64,000 nucleotides of DNA, taken from the NCBI GenBank assembly GCA_947503305.1, contig CANNDF010000005.1, positions 124,001 through 188,000 on the forward strand, written 5' to 3'. The first letter of the stretch is position 1. Each line of letters starts with the position of its first letter. The DNA is from an uncultured Dokdonia sp. (GTDB taxonomy: Bacteria; Bacteroidota; Bacteroidia; Flavobacteriales; Flavobacteriaceae). Below are positions 46,328 to 55,140 of this stretch, piece after piece. The notes beneath the pieces were generated by a model. The model had not been told where the DNA came from, did not search any database, and saw nothing but the letters and a program-made list of their open reading frames with translations. Made by a program: the position numbers and the translations under genes.

Positions 46328-48955
46328 ATGCATATCTCATTCTTTAAGAGACGTATGATTTTTTCTATGTTATGTATTCTGGGTGTTACCAGGTTTACAT
46401 CAATAAGTGTAGCTCAAATATCACCTTCCTCACAAAATCATACAGATAGAGAAATTGCAGATACCTACCTAGAACAAGCAACAGTTGCATTACAAAAAAG
46501 AGAGGCAAAAACGGCACTTCCACTTGTTCATACAGCCGATTCTTTATATCAAAAATTACAACAACCAGAAAATGTTATAAAAGCCAAGCTTCTGGAATAT
46601 AAATGCTTTAATTTTTTAAAACCTGTATCTCAATGGGCAACCCCATTATACCAAGCACTTCCCTTTGAAAAGACATTGAAACAACCTAGTATGACAAAGG
46701 TCAAACTATATGCCGCATTAAGTACAAATGCAAATATCAATAACCAACCTGTGGTTGCACATTATTATGGTACAAAAGCATTACACTTACTTCAAGGAGA
46801 TCATTTAACAGAAGATCCGGAATACCTCTCTTCCTATATGTCTATTTTATATAGAATGGGAAAAACAGAAGAGTTTCAATACAATTATAAAAAAGCAGAA
46901 AATTTCTATACTCAATCATTAGAAAAAGCTAGAAAACATGAACTCCCCTTTTATTTAAGTTATGGAGGGCTTTTTAAAACCTATACACTTACCAATCAGC
47001 ATCAGAAGATTATAGAAATGGTTGAAGAATTTGAAGCTGAGAAGTATGCACAGTCACAACCAGCATTCTTTGTCTATGATTTTTATTCTTACCATATAGA
47101 TTATTTAATAAAAAATAGCCTCTATGATAAAGCCATGAAACAATCTTTGGCATTAAAAAAACTACGAAATACCGACAAATTTAAGTCTCATTTTTCTGAG
47201 TGGTTTTTAAGCGAACGTATTGCTGATATTCATAATTTCCAAGGAAATCATCAGGAAGCAATCAACGAGTTACTCAGTACAAAAGCATTACAAGAATCTC
47301 TAGAAGTCAGAAATGTAGAAAGAGCTGCACTTCTAATTAGACTAGCGAAATACTATTTGAATCTTAATGATTATAAAAATGCTCAATATTACAGTGAAGA
47401 AGCACTGGCTGTAAATACTGGAAGGACAAGTAATACAACTTCATTTCATACACCTCTGAATATAAACACTATTGAAAAAGCACATAAAAACATTCTTTTA
47501 GATAATCTCTTATTTAAAGCACAGCTTTCTGAAGAACTATATACTACTACAAAAGACAATGCATACTTAAACACAAAAAGACAATCTTATGAAACTGCTC
47601 ATGAATTGATTAAAGTTATGGGAAGTGTCAGTGACGAAGATGCGTTTCTGGATGAAGCTCAGTTCAAAAAAGTGTATGGTAATTTAATGGCTATTTATCA
47701 AGAAGAATGGAACGCAGTTGGAACTAATAAGACATTTGAAAATGGGTTACAATTACGTTTACAAAGTCAATATGTCACCATACTTAACGAGCTCAAAAAC
47801 ACACAAAAACGAGAAGATATTCCTGCTATCCCGTTTATAAAAAATCTTAAAGAAATCTACCAGGGATATAATGCTATATATTATTTCTGGGGAGAGGATG
47901 CTATTTATGTATTAAACCAACAGAGTACTATACAATACTTTGACAAAATACCACTTACCGAAGCTTTGGAAACTGCTATTGATAAAGTGAGTTCGGAAAT
48001 TCGAAAAATAGATATCCCAACAGATAAAGAAGCGCAACAGCTTATATACAACACGTTATTTAAAAAATACTTACAACCAGATGTAAAAACAGCAATATTA
48101 CTAGATGATAAATTACATCACATTCCAGTCCCCTCTTTATGGATTGAAGAAGAAAAAAAATACGTATTAGAAAAAACCAGCATTATACACATAACAACTG
48201 TAATTCCTAAAAGAGAAATACCCACTTCTAATCAAGCATTATTAATGGCTCCTTTTGCGACACAAGATGGTATTTTCAGTAATCGTCTTTCTAAAAGTGC
48301 TGATGAGATAGAAGCTATAAATCCTTACTTTGATCACGACAGCTATCTCGATCAACAAGCAACTAAAAATTCCTTTTTTAGCAAACTAAAAACAGCTTCT
48401 ATCATTCATCTTGCGACACACGCTACTGCAAATACAGAAGACCCATTGTTAAGTAAGATTCAGTTTTATGAAGAAGAAGCTATAGATCCTACACGCACCA
48501 GTTTAACCCTTCCTGAAATTTATGATCTGGAACTTCAAGCATCTTTAGTCACGTTAAGCGCCTGCGAAACGGGTATAGGTAAAGAAATCAAAGGAAAAGG
48601 AATACAAAGTATGGCTAATGCTTTTATGCATGCTGGTGCTTCTAGTACAGTTATGAGTCTTTGGAAAGTACCAGATACAGAAACCAAAGCTATCATGGCA
48701 AATTTCTATAAATACCTTTATGAAGGCATACCTAAAGATGAAGCACTCCGCCAATCTAAAGTAGATTACTTAAGTACTAATGCAGATTACCCAGCTTTAC
48801 AACACCCATATTACTGGTCTGGTTTTGTAATTTCTGGAGACCCAACCCCTATCCATCAGAATAAGTTACCTTGGAAAAAATGGGTGTTCATTATAGGGGG
48901 AATCTTTCTACTTCTATTCGTATTTAAAAAACCATTATTCCAACGATTTCAATAA
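46328..48955 (+). CDS. TPR-CHAT protease-like protein, exported and membrane-anchored
   Basis: An 875-residue protein. An N-terminal signal peptide (about residues 8-34, ending SISVAQ) suggests export; tetratricopeptide helices run through roughly 40-480; a CHAT caspase-fold domain fills about 530-840. The catalytic pair is visible: His698 in IHLATHA and Cys746 in TLSACETG. A C-terminal membrane helix (WVFIIGGIFLLLFVF) ends the protein. So the TPR and CHAT parts should lie in the periplasm. CHAT domains are cysteine proteases used in separase-like and defence systems. The 3' end overlaps by 21 bases the convergent TPR/anti-sigma-like gene. Substrate unknown. Confidence 0.88.
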   Translation: MHISFFKRRMIFSMLCILGVTRFTSISVAQISPSSQNHTDREIADTYLEQATVALQKREAKTALPLVHTADSLYQKLQQPENVIKAKLLEYKCFNFLKPVSQWATPLYQALPFEKTLKQPSMTKVKLYAALSTNANINNQPVVAHYYGTKALHLLQGDHLTEDPEYLSSYMSILYRMGKTEEFQYNYKKAENFYTQSLEKARKHELPFYLSYGGLFKTYTLTNQHQKIIEMVEEFEAEKYAQSQPAFFVYDFYSYHIDYLIKNSLYDKAMKQSLALKKLRNTDKFKSHFSEWFLSERIADIHNFQGNHQEAINELLSTKALQESLEVRNVERAALLIRLAKYYLNLNDYKNAQYYSEEALAVNTGRTSNTTSFHTPLNINTIEKAHKNILLDNLLFKAQLSEELYTTTKDNAYLNTKRQSYETAHELIKVMGSVSDEDAFLDEAQFKKVYGNLMAIYQEEWNAVGTNKTFENGLQLRLQSQYVTILNELKNTQKREDIPAIPFIKNLKEIYQGYNAIYYFWGEDAIYVLNQQSTIQYFDKIPLTEALETAIDKVSSEIRKIDIPTDKEAQQLIYNTLFKKYLQPDVKTAILLDDKLHHIPVPSLWIEEEKKYVLEKTSIIHITTVIPKREIPTSNQALLMAPFATQDGIFSNRLSKSADEIEAINPYFDHDSYLDQQATKNSFFSKLKTASIIHLATHATANTEDPLLSKIQFYEEEAIDPTRTSLTLPEIYDLELQASLVTLSACETGIGKEIKGKGIQSMANAFMHAGASSTVMSLWKVPDTETKAIMANFYKYLYEGIPKDEALRQSKVDYLSTNADYPALQHPYYWSGFVISGDPTPIHQNKLPWKKWVFIIGGIFLLLFVFKKPLFQRFQ

Positions 48956-49645
48956 TTCTTGCGCCTCATTTTTTTTAAAACTTGAATTGGTTTGAAGCAA
49001 GGCATTCAGATGATTTTTTGCTTTCTCCTTATTATCTAATTTCAAATAACTCAATGTTAGGTACCATTGCGCTTCGGCATAGATCGTATCTGTTTTTTGA
49101 ATCTGTGATTCTAAAGTGACAATAGCAGCTTCTGTTTTCCCTAGTTGCAATTGAGCATTGGCTTTATAAAGTGCTAGTATACCTTCTGGTTTTTCGTTTA
49201 TAAGTGTATTCAAGTGTACAATTGCTTCGGCATAACTTCCTTCATCATATGCCTTAAAAGCAAATTCTTTTGTAGTCTTCACTACTTCTCCACGAACCAT
49301 AGGTTGTACTACATTTTTATAAGGTTCAAAATACTGAGTATATAATCTTTCGGAAGATTGTATTGTATTAAAATAGAATACACTTCCCAAACCAATAAGC
49401 AGTAATACGGTCGCAGCTATAGCCCATTTTCTCCATAAGGAGCGTTTTTCTTCTTTATAAAAAGTGTGTAACTGTGCTTTTGTTTTGTCATAGTCCGCTT
49501 TCGCGAAAGCATAATTAAGTCCTTCATAAAAGGGAATATCATCTGCAAAAGAAGGATCATTCTTGATGTACTCTTGAAACAATTGCTCTTCGGCATCACT
49601 TAATGTCCCTTGCAAATATTTTTGAATTAATACCTCTTTATCCAT
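48935..49645 (-). CDS. Membrane-anchored TPR protein, likely anti-sigma factor
   Basis: A 236-residue protein. The N-terminal cytoplasmic part (1-73) has KYLQGTLSDAEEQLFQEYIKND, typical of Bacteroidota anti-sigma or sigma-associated proteins. One membrane helix (WAIAATVLLLIGLGSVFYF, 74-92) follows. The periplasmic part (95-236) is a TPR array (EGSYAEAIVHLNTLINEKP and repeats). It overlaps the sigma gene by eight bases, so the products are made together. Its periplasmic TPR domain would face the CHAT protein encoded convergently. AFAKA (46-50) is encoded by the palindrome. Confidence 0.82.
   Translation of the reverse strand: MDKEVLIQKYLQGTLSDAEEQLFQEYIKNDPSFADDIPFYEGLNYAFAKADYDKTKAQLHTFYKEEKRSLWRKWAIAATVLLLIGLGSVFYFNTIQSSERLYTQYFEPYKNVVQPMVRGEVVKTTKEFAFKAYDEGSYAEAIVHLNTLINEKPEGILALYKANAQLQLGKTEAAIVTLESQIQKTDTIYAEAQWYLTLSYLKLDNKEKAKNHLNALLQTNSSFKKNEAQELLKSLE
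49497..49510. repeat. GCTTTCGCGAAAGC palindrome, perfect copy inside a gene
   Basis: Read as AFAKA (residues 46-50) in the cytoplasmic part of the anti-sigma-like protein. Confidence 0.9.
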
Positions 49646-50198
49646 AATTGGGGGATTGAACGAGTGTCTTTAAACTTTTAAGACATCTTGATTTCTGACT
49701 TTTGGCTACATCCTTATTACTATATCCTAATTTATCTACAATTTCATCAAGACTAAAACCACGGTAATAAAACAAGTATAGGATCTCACGGCATTTATCA
49801 CCTAATTTTTCTAACGCCAATTGCATTTGATGTCGTTTTTCTTCATCAGAAATCGTAGCTTCTACGATCTCTGTCATAACCGTTTGCTCGTTATACATCT
49901 CAGAGAAATCTTCGACGAGGTGTACCTTTTTTTGTTTTCGTAAGTGTGCATAAATCAAATACTTCCCAATACTAAAAAGGTAGGTTCTAAGTTCGCTTCT
50001 TAAGTTATCCAGTTTTCCCTGTCTTGCATTATCTCTTAAAATGATAATGGCATCTTGATACACATCTTCAGCCATAGAGGTCGTGATGGGATACTTCTTT
50101 GCGTAACGCAAAAAAGCCTTGCGATGTGCAAGGTATATCTCACGTAGTGCTTCCGGTCGGTCTTCTTTTAATCCAATAATAAGGCGTTGCTTTTTCAT
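49638..50198 (-). CDS. ECF-type RNA polymerase sigma-70 factor
   Basis: A 186-residue sigma factor with region 2 (AFLRYAKKYPITTSMAEDVYQDAIIILRDNA) near residues 28-58 and region 4 (LEKLGDKCREILYLFYYRGFSLDEIVDKLGYSNKDVAKSQKSRCL) near 128-175; no region 1 or full region 3, as in ECF sigmas. It directs RNA polymerase to a set of stress or envelope genes. It is translated with the downstream membrane-anchored regulator and lies divergent from the fibre operon, which is therefore a candidate target. No target promoter could be proven. Confidence 0.88.
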   Translation of the reverse strand: MKKQRLIIGLKEDRPEALREIYLAHRKAFLRYAKKYPITTSMAEDVYQDAIIILRDNARQGKLDNLRSELRTYLFSIGKYLIYAHLRKQKKVHLVEDFSEMYNEQTVMTEIVEATISDEEKRHQMQLALEKLGDKCREILYLFYYRGFSLDEIVDKLGYSNKDVAKSQKSRCLKSLKTLVQSPNYG

Positions 50199-50355
50199 AT
50201 TAGTGTATTAAAACTGCCGAGGTAAACATTTTATGCTATTAAAAGTATAAAAAAGAAATGATGCATATAAAATGAGTACAACTACCTCAACATTAACACC
50301 TCCTTAATCCCTAACATATAGTTATTTACAAATAAAAATCAAAAAATATTAAATC

Positions 50356-50397
50356 TTGGTGTTTACTTTCTAAAAGCAATAACACCAATGAGTAAAC
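50356..50397. promoter_or_regulatory. Interleaved inverted repeats before the fibre operon
   Basis: TTGGTGTT (50356-50363) is repeated inverted as AACACCAA (50381-50388), and GTTTACT (50361-50367) as AGTAAAC (50391-50397). The element lies 16 bases before the fibre gene start, in the 214-base spacer shared with the divergent sigma gene. It could be an operator or an RNA switch. Confidence 0.5.
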
Positions 50398-50412
50398 TAA
50401 TTAATATCACTT

Positions 50413-52416
50413 ATGAAAGCTTTTCAAAAATTATTACTTGTATGCTGCTGTATACTTCCTTTCTATATAGGAATAGCACAATCGCAATCTATAAACTATA
50501 AAGCTATTATTAGAGATAATACTGGCGCTATTCTAGCAAATGATATTATCGTCATTCAATTTACGATTCTAGAAAGTACTACAATTGTCTATTCAGAAAG
50601 TCATACTCCAACGACAGATGCTAATGGTCTTATCATTCTAAATATTGGAGAAGGAACAATACTTAATGGAAATTATACAACTATTGATTGGGGAGCAGAT
50701 ACACATTTCTTAAATGTACAAATCAATACAGGAGAAGGACTTGTTGATATGGGCACTACCCAATTTCTTGCGGTTCCCTATGCATTAAATGCTTTAACAG
50801 CAGAGAATGTAAATGGTTTAAGAGAACTAGATGAAGGTAATGGTATTGGATGGCGATTAAGCAATATAGGCACTGATTCTGATGAAGGCTATGGTGCCAT
50901 TGGATTAAATGCTATTGATTTGAGTGTTTCTGATGCCAATGGCGCTGTGCTTATATTTCCCTATGGTGCTACTGGAGAGCATTCTTTTGCAGCAGGTGTA
51001 AATACGATAGCAACGGCACCTCGTGCAGTTGCTATGGGACAATCAAATAGAGCCTCTGGTTCAAACTCAGTAGCCATGGGGAGTAGTAATATTGCTTCCA
51101 ATAGTAATGCAACTGCTCTTGGATTTAACAATACAGCTTCTGGTTCTGCGTCATTTGCAGCGGGAGGGTCCAATACAGCTTCTGGTGATGGATCTGTTGT
51201 CTTTGGAAGCAGCAATGATGCTATCGGTTTGGCTTCATTTGTATCTGGAATAGGATTACATGCAGATGCCTATCTCTCTACCGTATTTGGTCGTGGAAAT
51301 ATAGGAGGAGGAAATCCAGATGCTTGGGTCCCTACTGATCCTCTTTTTGAAATAGGAATAGGACAAGCTGTAGGAAGTAATGATGATAATGCATTGACCG
51401 TATATAAAAACGGTAATATAGCGGTGGCCAATGGTCGCGTAAGTTCATTAGATATCGTAGGAGAAAATGCCATTGCTTTTGGTAATGCGACCTCTTTAGG
51501 AACTAACACCGTTGCTTATGGTAATAATTCAATTGCTCAAGGGCAAAATACTTTTTCAGGTGGAAGTAATTCAAATGCCATAGGAGACAATGCGATGGCC
51601 ATAGGGCGTAGTAATTTTGCCATAGGAGACAATTCTGTATCCATGGGAATTAATAATTCTGCTAGAACCTTTTGTGAAGTCGTTTTTGGTTCTTATGCTG
51701 AATCTGCATCTGGTTCTTCAGATACTTTTGATCCTACAGACCGCGTATTTTCGATAGGTAATGGCACGGATACAAGTAATCGAAGTAACGCCATTACGAT
51801 ACTTAAAAATGGGAATACAGGTATAGGTACCTCCGATCCTCAAGAACGTTTACATATTGCCAATGGACGATTACGTATCGGTACTGAAACCGTAGAAGAT
51901 ACAGGTTCCAATCGGTTAGAATGGAATAGTAGCCTATTTCCTGATACTGATGATGCATTTCAACTAGGCGGTTCTGCATTACGATGGGAAGCCGTTTGGG
52001 CAACTGATGGCACGATTAATACCTCAGATCGTAGAGAGAAAAAAGATATCAAAGGATTAAACTATGGCTTACGCGAAATTTTAGACCTCAACCCAGTAAG
52101 TTTTCGCTGGAAAGCAAAACCCGAACAAGGGGAAAAACTAGGCTTGATTGCTCAGGATTTATTAGAGATTATTCCTGAAGTAGTCAAAACACATGAATAT
52201 GTGACCCTTGGGGAGGGAGAACATACGACTCTTGAAAAAAAGGAATTGGACAGACTGGGCGTATACTACACCGATCTAATTCCGGTACTCATCAAAGCCA
52301 TCCAGGAGCAACAAGAAATTATAGATACACAACAAGGAAAACTTGGAACACAAGAAAATCTTCTTAAAGAACTTGCATCTCGTGTATCTCAACTAGAAGA
52401 CAAACAATTAAACTAG
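50413..52416 (+). CDS. Secreted tail-fibre-like protein with beta-roll head repeats and S74 chaperone domain
   Basis: A 667-residue secreted protein with signal peptide ending GIAQS. An N-terminal beta domain (about 25-135, ending FLAVPYALNAL) is found in many Bacteroidota surface proteins. The middle (about 190-420) is made of 14-residue head repeats of the type GSNSVAMGSSNIAS, like the trimeric YadA left-handed roll. The C-terminal S74 domain starts at NTSDRREKKDI (Ser538 at the self-cleavage site), continues with LGLIAQDLLEIIPEVV and ends in a coiled coil (LIKAIQEQQEII...). In phage fibres S74 domains trimerise the fibre and cut themselves off. So this is a likely trimeric surface fibre. 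First gene of a four-gene operon. Confidence 0.88.
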   Translation: MKAFQKLLLVCCCILPFYIGIAQSQSINYKAIIRDNTGAILANDIIVIQFTILESTTIVYSESHTPTTDANGLIILNIGEGTILNGNYTTIDWGADTHFLNVQINTGEGLVDMGTTQFLAVPYALNALTAENVNGLRELDEGNGIGWRLSNIGTDSDEGYGAIGLNAIDLSVSDANGAVLIFPYGATGEHSFAAGVNTIATAPRAVAMGQSNRASGSNSVAMGSSNIASNSNATALGFNNTASGSASFAAGGSNTASGDGSVVFGSSNDAIGLASFVSGIGLHADAYLSTVFGRGNIGGGNPDAWVPTDPLFEIGIGQAVGSNDDNALTVYKNGNIAVANGRVSSLDIVGENAIAFGNATSLGTNTVAYGNNSIAQGQNTFSGGSNSNAIGDNAMAIGRSNFAIGDNSVSMGINNSARTFCEVVFGSYAESASGSSDTFDPTDRVFSIGNGTDTSNRSNAITILKNGNTGIGTSDPQERLHIANGRLRIGTETVEDTGSNRLEWNSSLFPDTDDAFQLGGSALRWEAVWATDGTINTSDRREKKDIKGLNYGLREILDLNPVSFRWKAKPEQGEKLGLIAQDLLEIIPEVVKTHEYVTLGEGEHTTLEKKELDRLGVYYTDLIPVLIKAIQEQQEIIDTQQGKLGTQENLLKELASRVSQLEDKQLN

Positions 52417-52417
52417 T

Positions 52418-54247
52418 ATGAAAAAGTATCTATTTTTAATCTTATTACTCCCTATCACCCTTATTTCTCAAACCATTGGAATGAGTTATAAAGCGATTGT
52501 TCGGGACGATACGGGAGCGACCATGGCCAATCAAGAAATACGTGTAGAACTCACCTTAAACATTGTACCTATTAATTTTCCTGCCTATGTAGAAACCCAT
52601 ACGTTAACCACTAACGAAAATGGTCTTTTTATACTCACCATAGGAGAAGGAACTCCTATTAATGGCACGTTTTCTTCGTTGGATTGGCTAAATGATCGAT
52701 TTGAGCTGAATGTACAAATAGATCCTGGCGATGGTCTTATTGATTTAGGAAGTACTCCCTTCTATTCGGTGCCATATGCGTATCATACAGAGACCGCTGT
52801 GAGTGCTCAAACTGCAACAATAGCAACTGATGTAGAAAACATACCAGGCCTCGAACCTTTTGATGAGGGAAATGGTATCGGATGGCGTCTGGCAGGTCAA
52901 AATCCTGCTAATTACGGCCCAATAGGAGAAAATGCAGTCGATTTAAGTTACTCTTCCAATGTTGGGAATGATCGAGGAGCACTTGGTCAACAATCATTTG
53001 CAGCTGGTAGCTCAGTAGCTAGTGGTAGCAATTCTGTGGCTTTGGGATTTGATTCACAAGCACAAGGAAATACTAGTTTTGTACATGGGAGACAAAGTTT
53101 TGCATCTGGTACTAATAGTATCGCATTTGGATTTAGTGCAAATGCCTCAGGAGCACATTCTGTCTCTTTAGGTTCTGGAAGTGATGCTAATGGAGACTAT
53201 TCATTAGCGGGACCAGAAGCTAGAGCTGATGGAGATTATTCATTTGCGGGACCTGAAGCAAGATCTAGTGGAGATTATTCAGTTGCCTTAGGTCAAAATG
53301 CTTCTGCCTCAGGGTTTAATTCTGTTTCTTTAGGTTCGGATTGCTTAGCACAAGCAGATAGTAGTTTTGCAGTTGGATTTAGCAATATTGTTTTTCCAGA
53401 TGCAGTTGGTTCTATTGCATTAGGTTTTGAAAATTCAAACAGAGCAAATAATAGCATAACGATCGGGAATTATGTAAGGTCAGATTCGTATCAATCTATT
53501 GTGTTAGGTACCTACAATACGTTAATTCCCGCTAGTAATTCGTTGTTTTTGCCAGACGATCCTTTACTTCAAGTTGGTAATGGCACTAGTTTTTCAAGTA
53601 GGAGTACCGCATTGATAATCCTAAAAAATGGGAATATAGGTGTAGGTGTCACAAATCCCGCTGAACGATTTCATATTGCAGATGGTCGTTTACGTATAGG
53701 TACTGAAACGATTGAAGATACTGGTACTAACGAATTATCATTTAATGCTGGCCTTTTTCCAGATAGTGACGGAGCTTTTAATCTTGGTAATTCTAGCAAT
53801 CGTTGGAATGCCGTTTGGGCGCAGGACGGTACCATCAATACTTCAGACCGGCGTGAAAAAAAGAATATTGATTCTCTTTCATATGGACTTAAAGAGTTAC
53901 TTCAACTAGTTCCTGTTCGTTTTCAATGGAAAAATCATCCTGAACAAGGAGAAAAACTAGGATTGATTGCTCAAGATTTATTGAATGTAATTCCAGAAGT
54001 AGTTAAAACTCACGAGTTCGTATCGGTAGATGAAGAAGGAACATTACAGAAAAAAGAACTTGACAGATTGGGTGTCTATTATTCAGATTTAATTCCTGTG
54101 CTCATTAAAGCTCTACAGGAACAAAACGAAATCATTAATAATCAACAAACCAAAATAGAAGCTTTAGAAACGAAGACTACAGAAATAACAGAATTAAAAA
54201 ATCGAATGTCTCGATTAGAAGCTTCACTTAAAACCACTATCAAATGA
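52418..54247 (+). CDS. Second tail-fibre-like protein, paralogue of the preceding gene
   Basis: A 609-residue paralogue with the same plan: signal peptide (MKKYLFLILLLPITLISQ), N-terminal beta domain ending FYSVPYAYHT, head repeats (about 185-380), and an S74 domain with NTSDRREKKNI (Ser476), KLGLIAQDLLNVIPEVV and a C-terminal coiled coil. It begins one base after the first fibre gene. The N- and C-terminal domains are clearly related; the repeat region differs in length and holds two 13-residue units in place of 14. Tandem copies may form a mixed fibre or alternate. Its stop overlaps the next start (ATGA). Confidence 0.88.
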   Translation: MKKYLFLILLLPITLISQTIGMSYKAIVRDDTGATMANQEIRVELTLNIVPINFPAYVETHTLTTNENGLFILTIGEGTPINGTFSSLDWLNDRFELNVQIDPGDGLIDLGSTPFYSVPYAYHTETAVSAQTATIATDVENIPGLEPFDEGNGIGWRLAGQNPANYGPIGENAVDLSYSSNVGNDRGALGQQSFAAGSSVASGSNSVALGFDSQAQGNTSFVHGRQSFASGTNSIAFGFSANASGAHSVSLGSGSDANGDYSLAGPEARADGDYSFAGPEARSSGDYSVALGQNASASGFNSVSLGSDCLAQADSSFAVGFSNIVFPDAVGSIALGFENSNRANNSITIGNYVRSDSYQSIVLGTYNTLIPASNSLFLPDDPLLQVGNGTSFSSRSTALIILKNGNIGVGVTNPAERFHIADGRLRIGTETIEDTGTNELSFNAGLFPDSDGAFNLGNSSNRWNAVWAQDGTINTSDRREKKNIDSLSYGLKELLQLVPVRFQWKNHPEQGEKLGLIAQDLLNVIPEVVKTHEFVSVDEEGTLQKKELDRLGVYYSDLIPVLIKALQEQNEIINNQQTKIEALETKTTEITELKNRMSRLEASLKTTIK

Positions 54248-55119
54248 AAATTTTATATACGCTAGTTTTTTTAAGCATTCTTTGTGTAAGTAACGCACAA
54301 ACCATTGATCGCTTTAGCATTGATAGCGGCGGCGCCAACACTTCTGCTGGTGATATCAGCATAATGTACACAATAGGCGAAGTACACGTTGCCGAACGTA
54401 CTACAGCAACACTTTCTATATCTGAAGGTTTTATCGTTCCTCAATTAATAAACATACGCATACATCCCATTATATTCTTACAAGGTGCATATACCAATCC
54501 AAATACTGGAGAAGAATTATTGATGCGAGATGACTTACGCATCGCTAGTTCCATACTTATTCCAACAACAAGTCCATATGATAGCACTACTTGTGACCCT
54601 TCCGTTTTTACTACGACAGGAGCAAATGCTATTGTAGATTGGATACTCATTGAACTCAGAGATCCTAATGATGCATCTAATGTATTAGCATCTCTATCGG
54701 CTTTACTACAGCGTGATGGAGATATTGTCGCTACCGATGGGACGTCTGCTATTTCTATAGCAATAGATTCAGGTGATTATTATGTAGCGGTCAGACATCG
54801 TAACCATTTAGGTATTCTTACAGCTAGTACCGTGTCACTTTCCGATACTGTAACTAACCTTGATCTCAGTACAGATATCAATGCTGTTACTGGAGGAGCC
54901 CTTGCTCTTAGAGATATGGGGAATGGAATTTTTGCGATGTATGCAGGTGATGTTAATTCTGATGGAAGTATTCTCAATACAGATATAACAAATGCGCTTT
55001 CTGTATCAGGTGGCATTAATATGTATTCTGGTGCAGATGCCAATATGGATGGGAATATTCTCAACACCGATATCGCACTTATTATCCAACCGAATGCTGG
55101 ACGTATCCAACAATTTTAA
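54244..55119 (+). CDS. Secreted protein with C-terminal dockerin-like calcium loops
   Basis: A 291-residue secreted protein. After the signal peptide, TIDRFSIDSGGANTSAGDISIMYTIGEVHVA and SISEGFIVPQ are a common Bacteroidota secreted-protein lead-in. A middle beta domain (about 75-225) includes FLQGAYTNPNTGEELLMRDD and YYVAVRHRNHLG. The C-terminus has two repeated loops, GDVNSDGSILNTDI (235-248) and ADANMDGNILNTDI (264-277), which fit the duplicated EF-hand-like pattern of type I dockerins. Dockerins bind cohesins; the next gene has a possible cohesin-like domain. It has no visible T9SS tail itself. It overlaps the second fibre gene by four bases. Confidence 0.75.
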   Translation: MKILYTLVFLSILCVSNAQTIDRFSIDSGGANTSAGDISIMYTIGEVHVAERTTATLSISEGFIVPQLINIRIHPIIFLQGAYTNPNTGEELLMRDDLRIASSILIPTTSPYDSTTCDPSVFTTTGANAIVDWILIELRDPNDASNVLASLSALLQRDGDIVATDGTSAISIAIDSGDYYVAVRHRNHLGILTASTVSLSDTVTNLDLSTDINAVTGGALALRDMGNGIFAMYAGDVNSDGSILNTDITNALSVSGGINMYSGADANMDGNILNTDIALIIQPNAGRIQQF

Positions 55120-55140
55120 CCTACTTAATTCAATTTAGAA

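Noticed and set aside
48554-48754. Frame opposite the CHAT domain
   Set aside because: It is the complement of the conserved catalytic region and has no start context or family resemblance.
50950-53450. Regular short repeats that could suggest a CRISPR array or minisatellite
   Set aside because: They are in frame and follow the 14-residue head-repeat pattern of the fibre proteins; unit sequences vary and there are no unique spacers.
50413-54247. Phage tail-fibre genes as sign of a prophage
   Set aside because: No other phage gene, integrase next to it or attachment site is present. Both proteins have signal peptides, and the S74 domain is common in Bacteroidota surface proteins.
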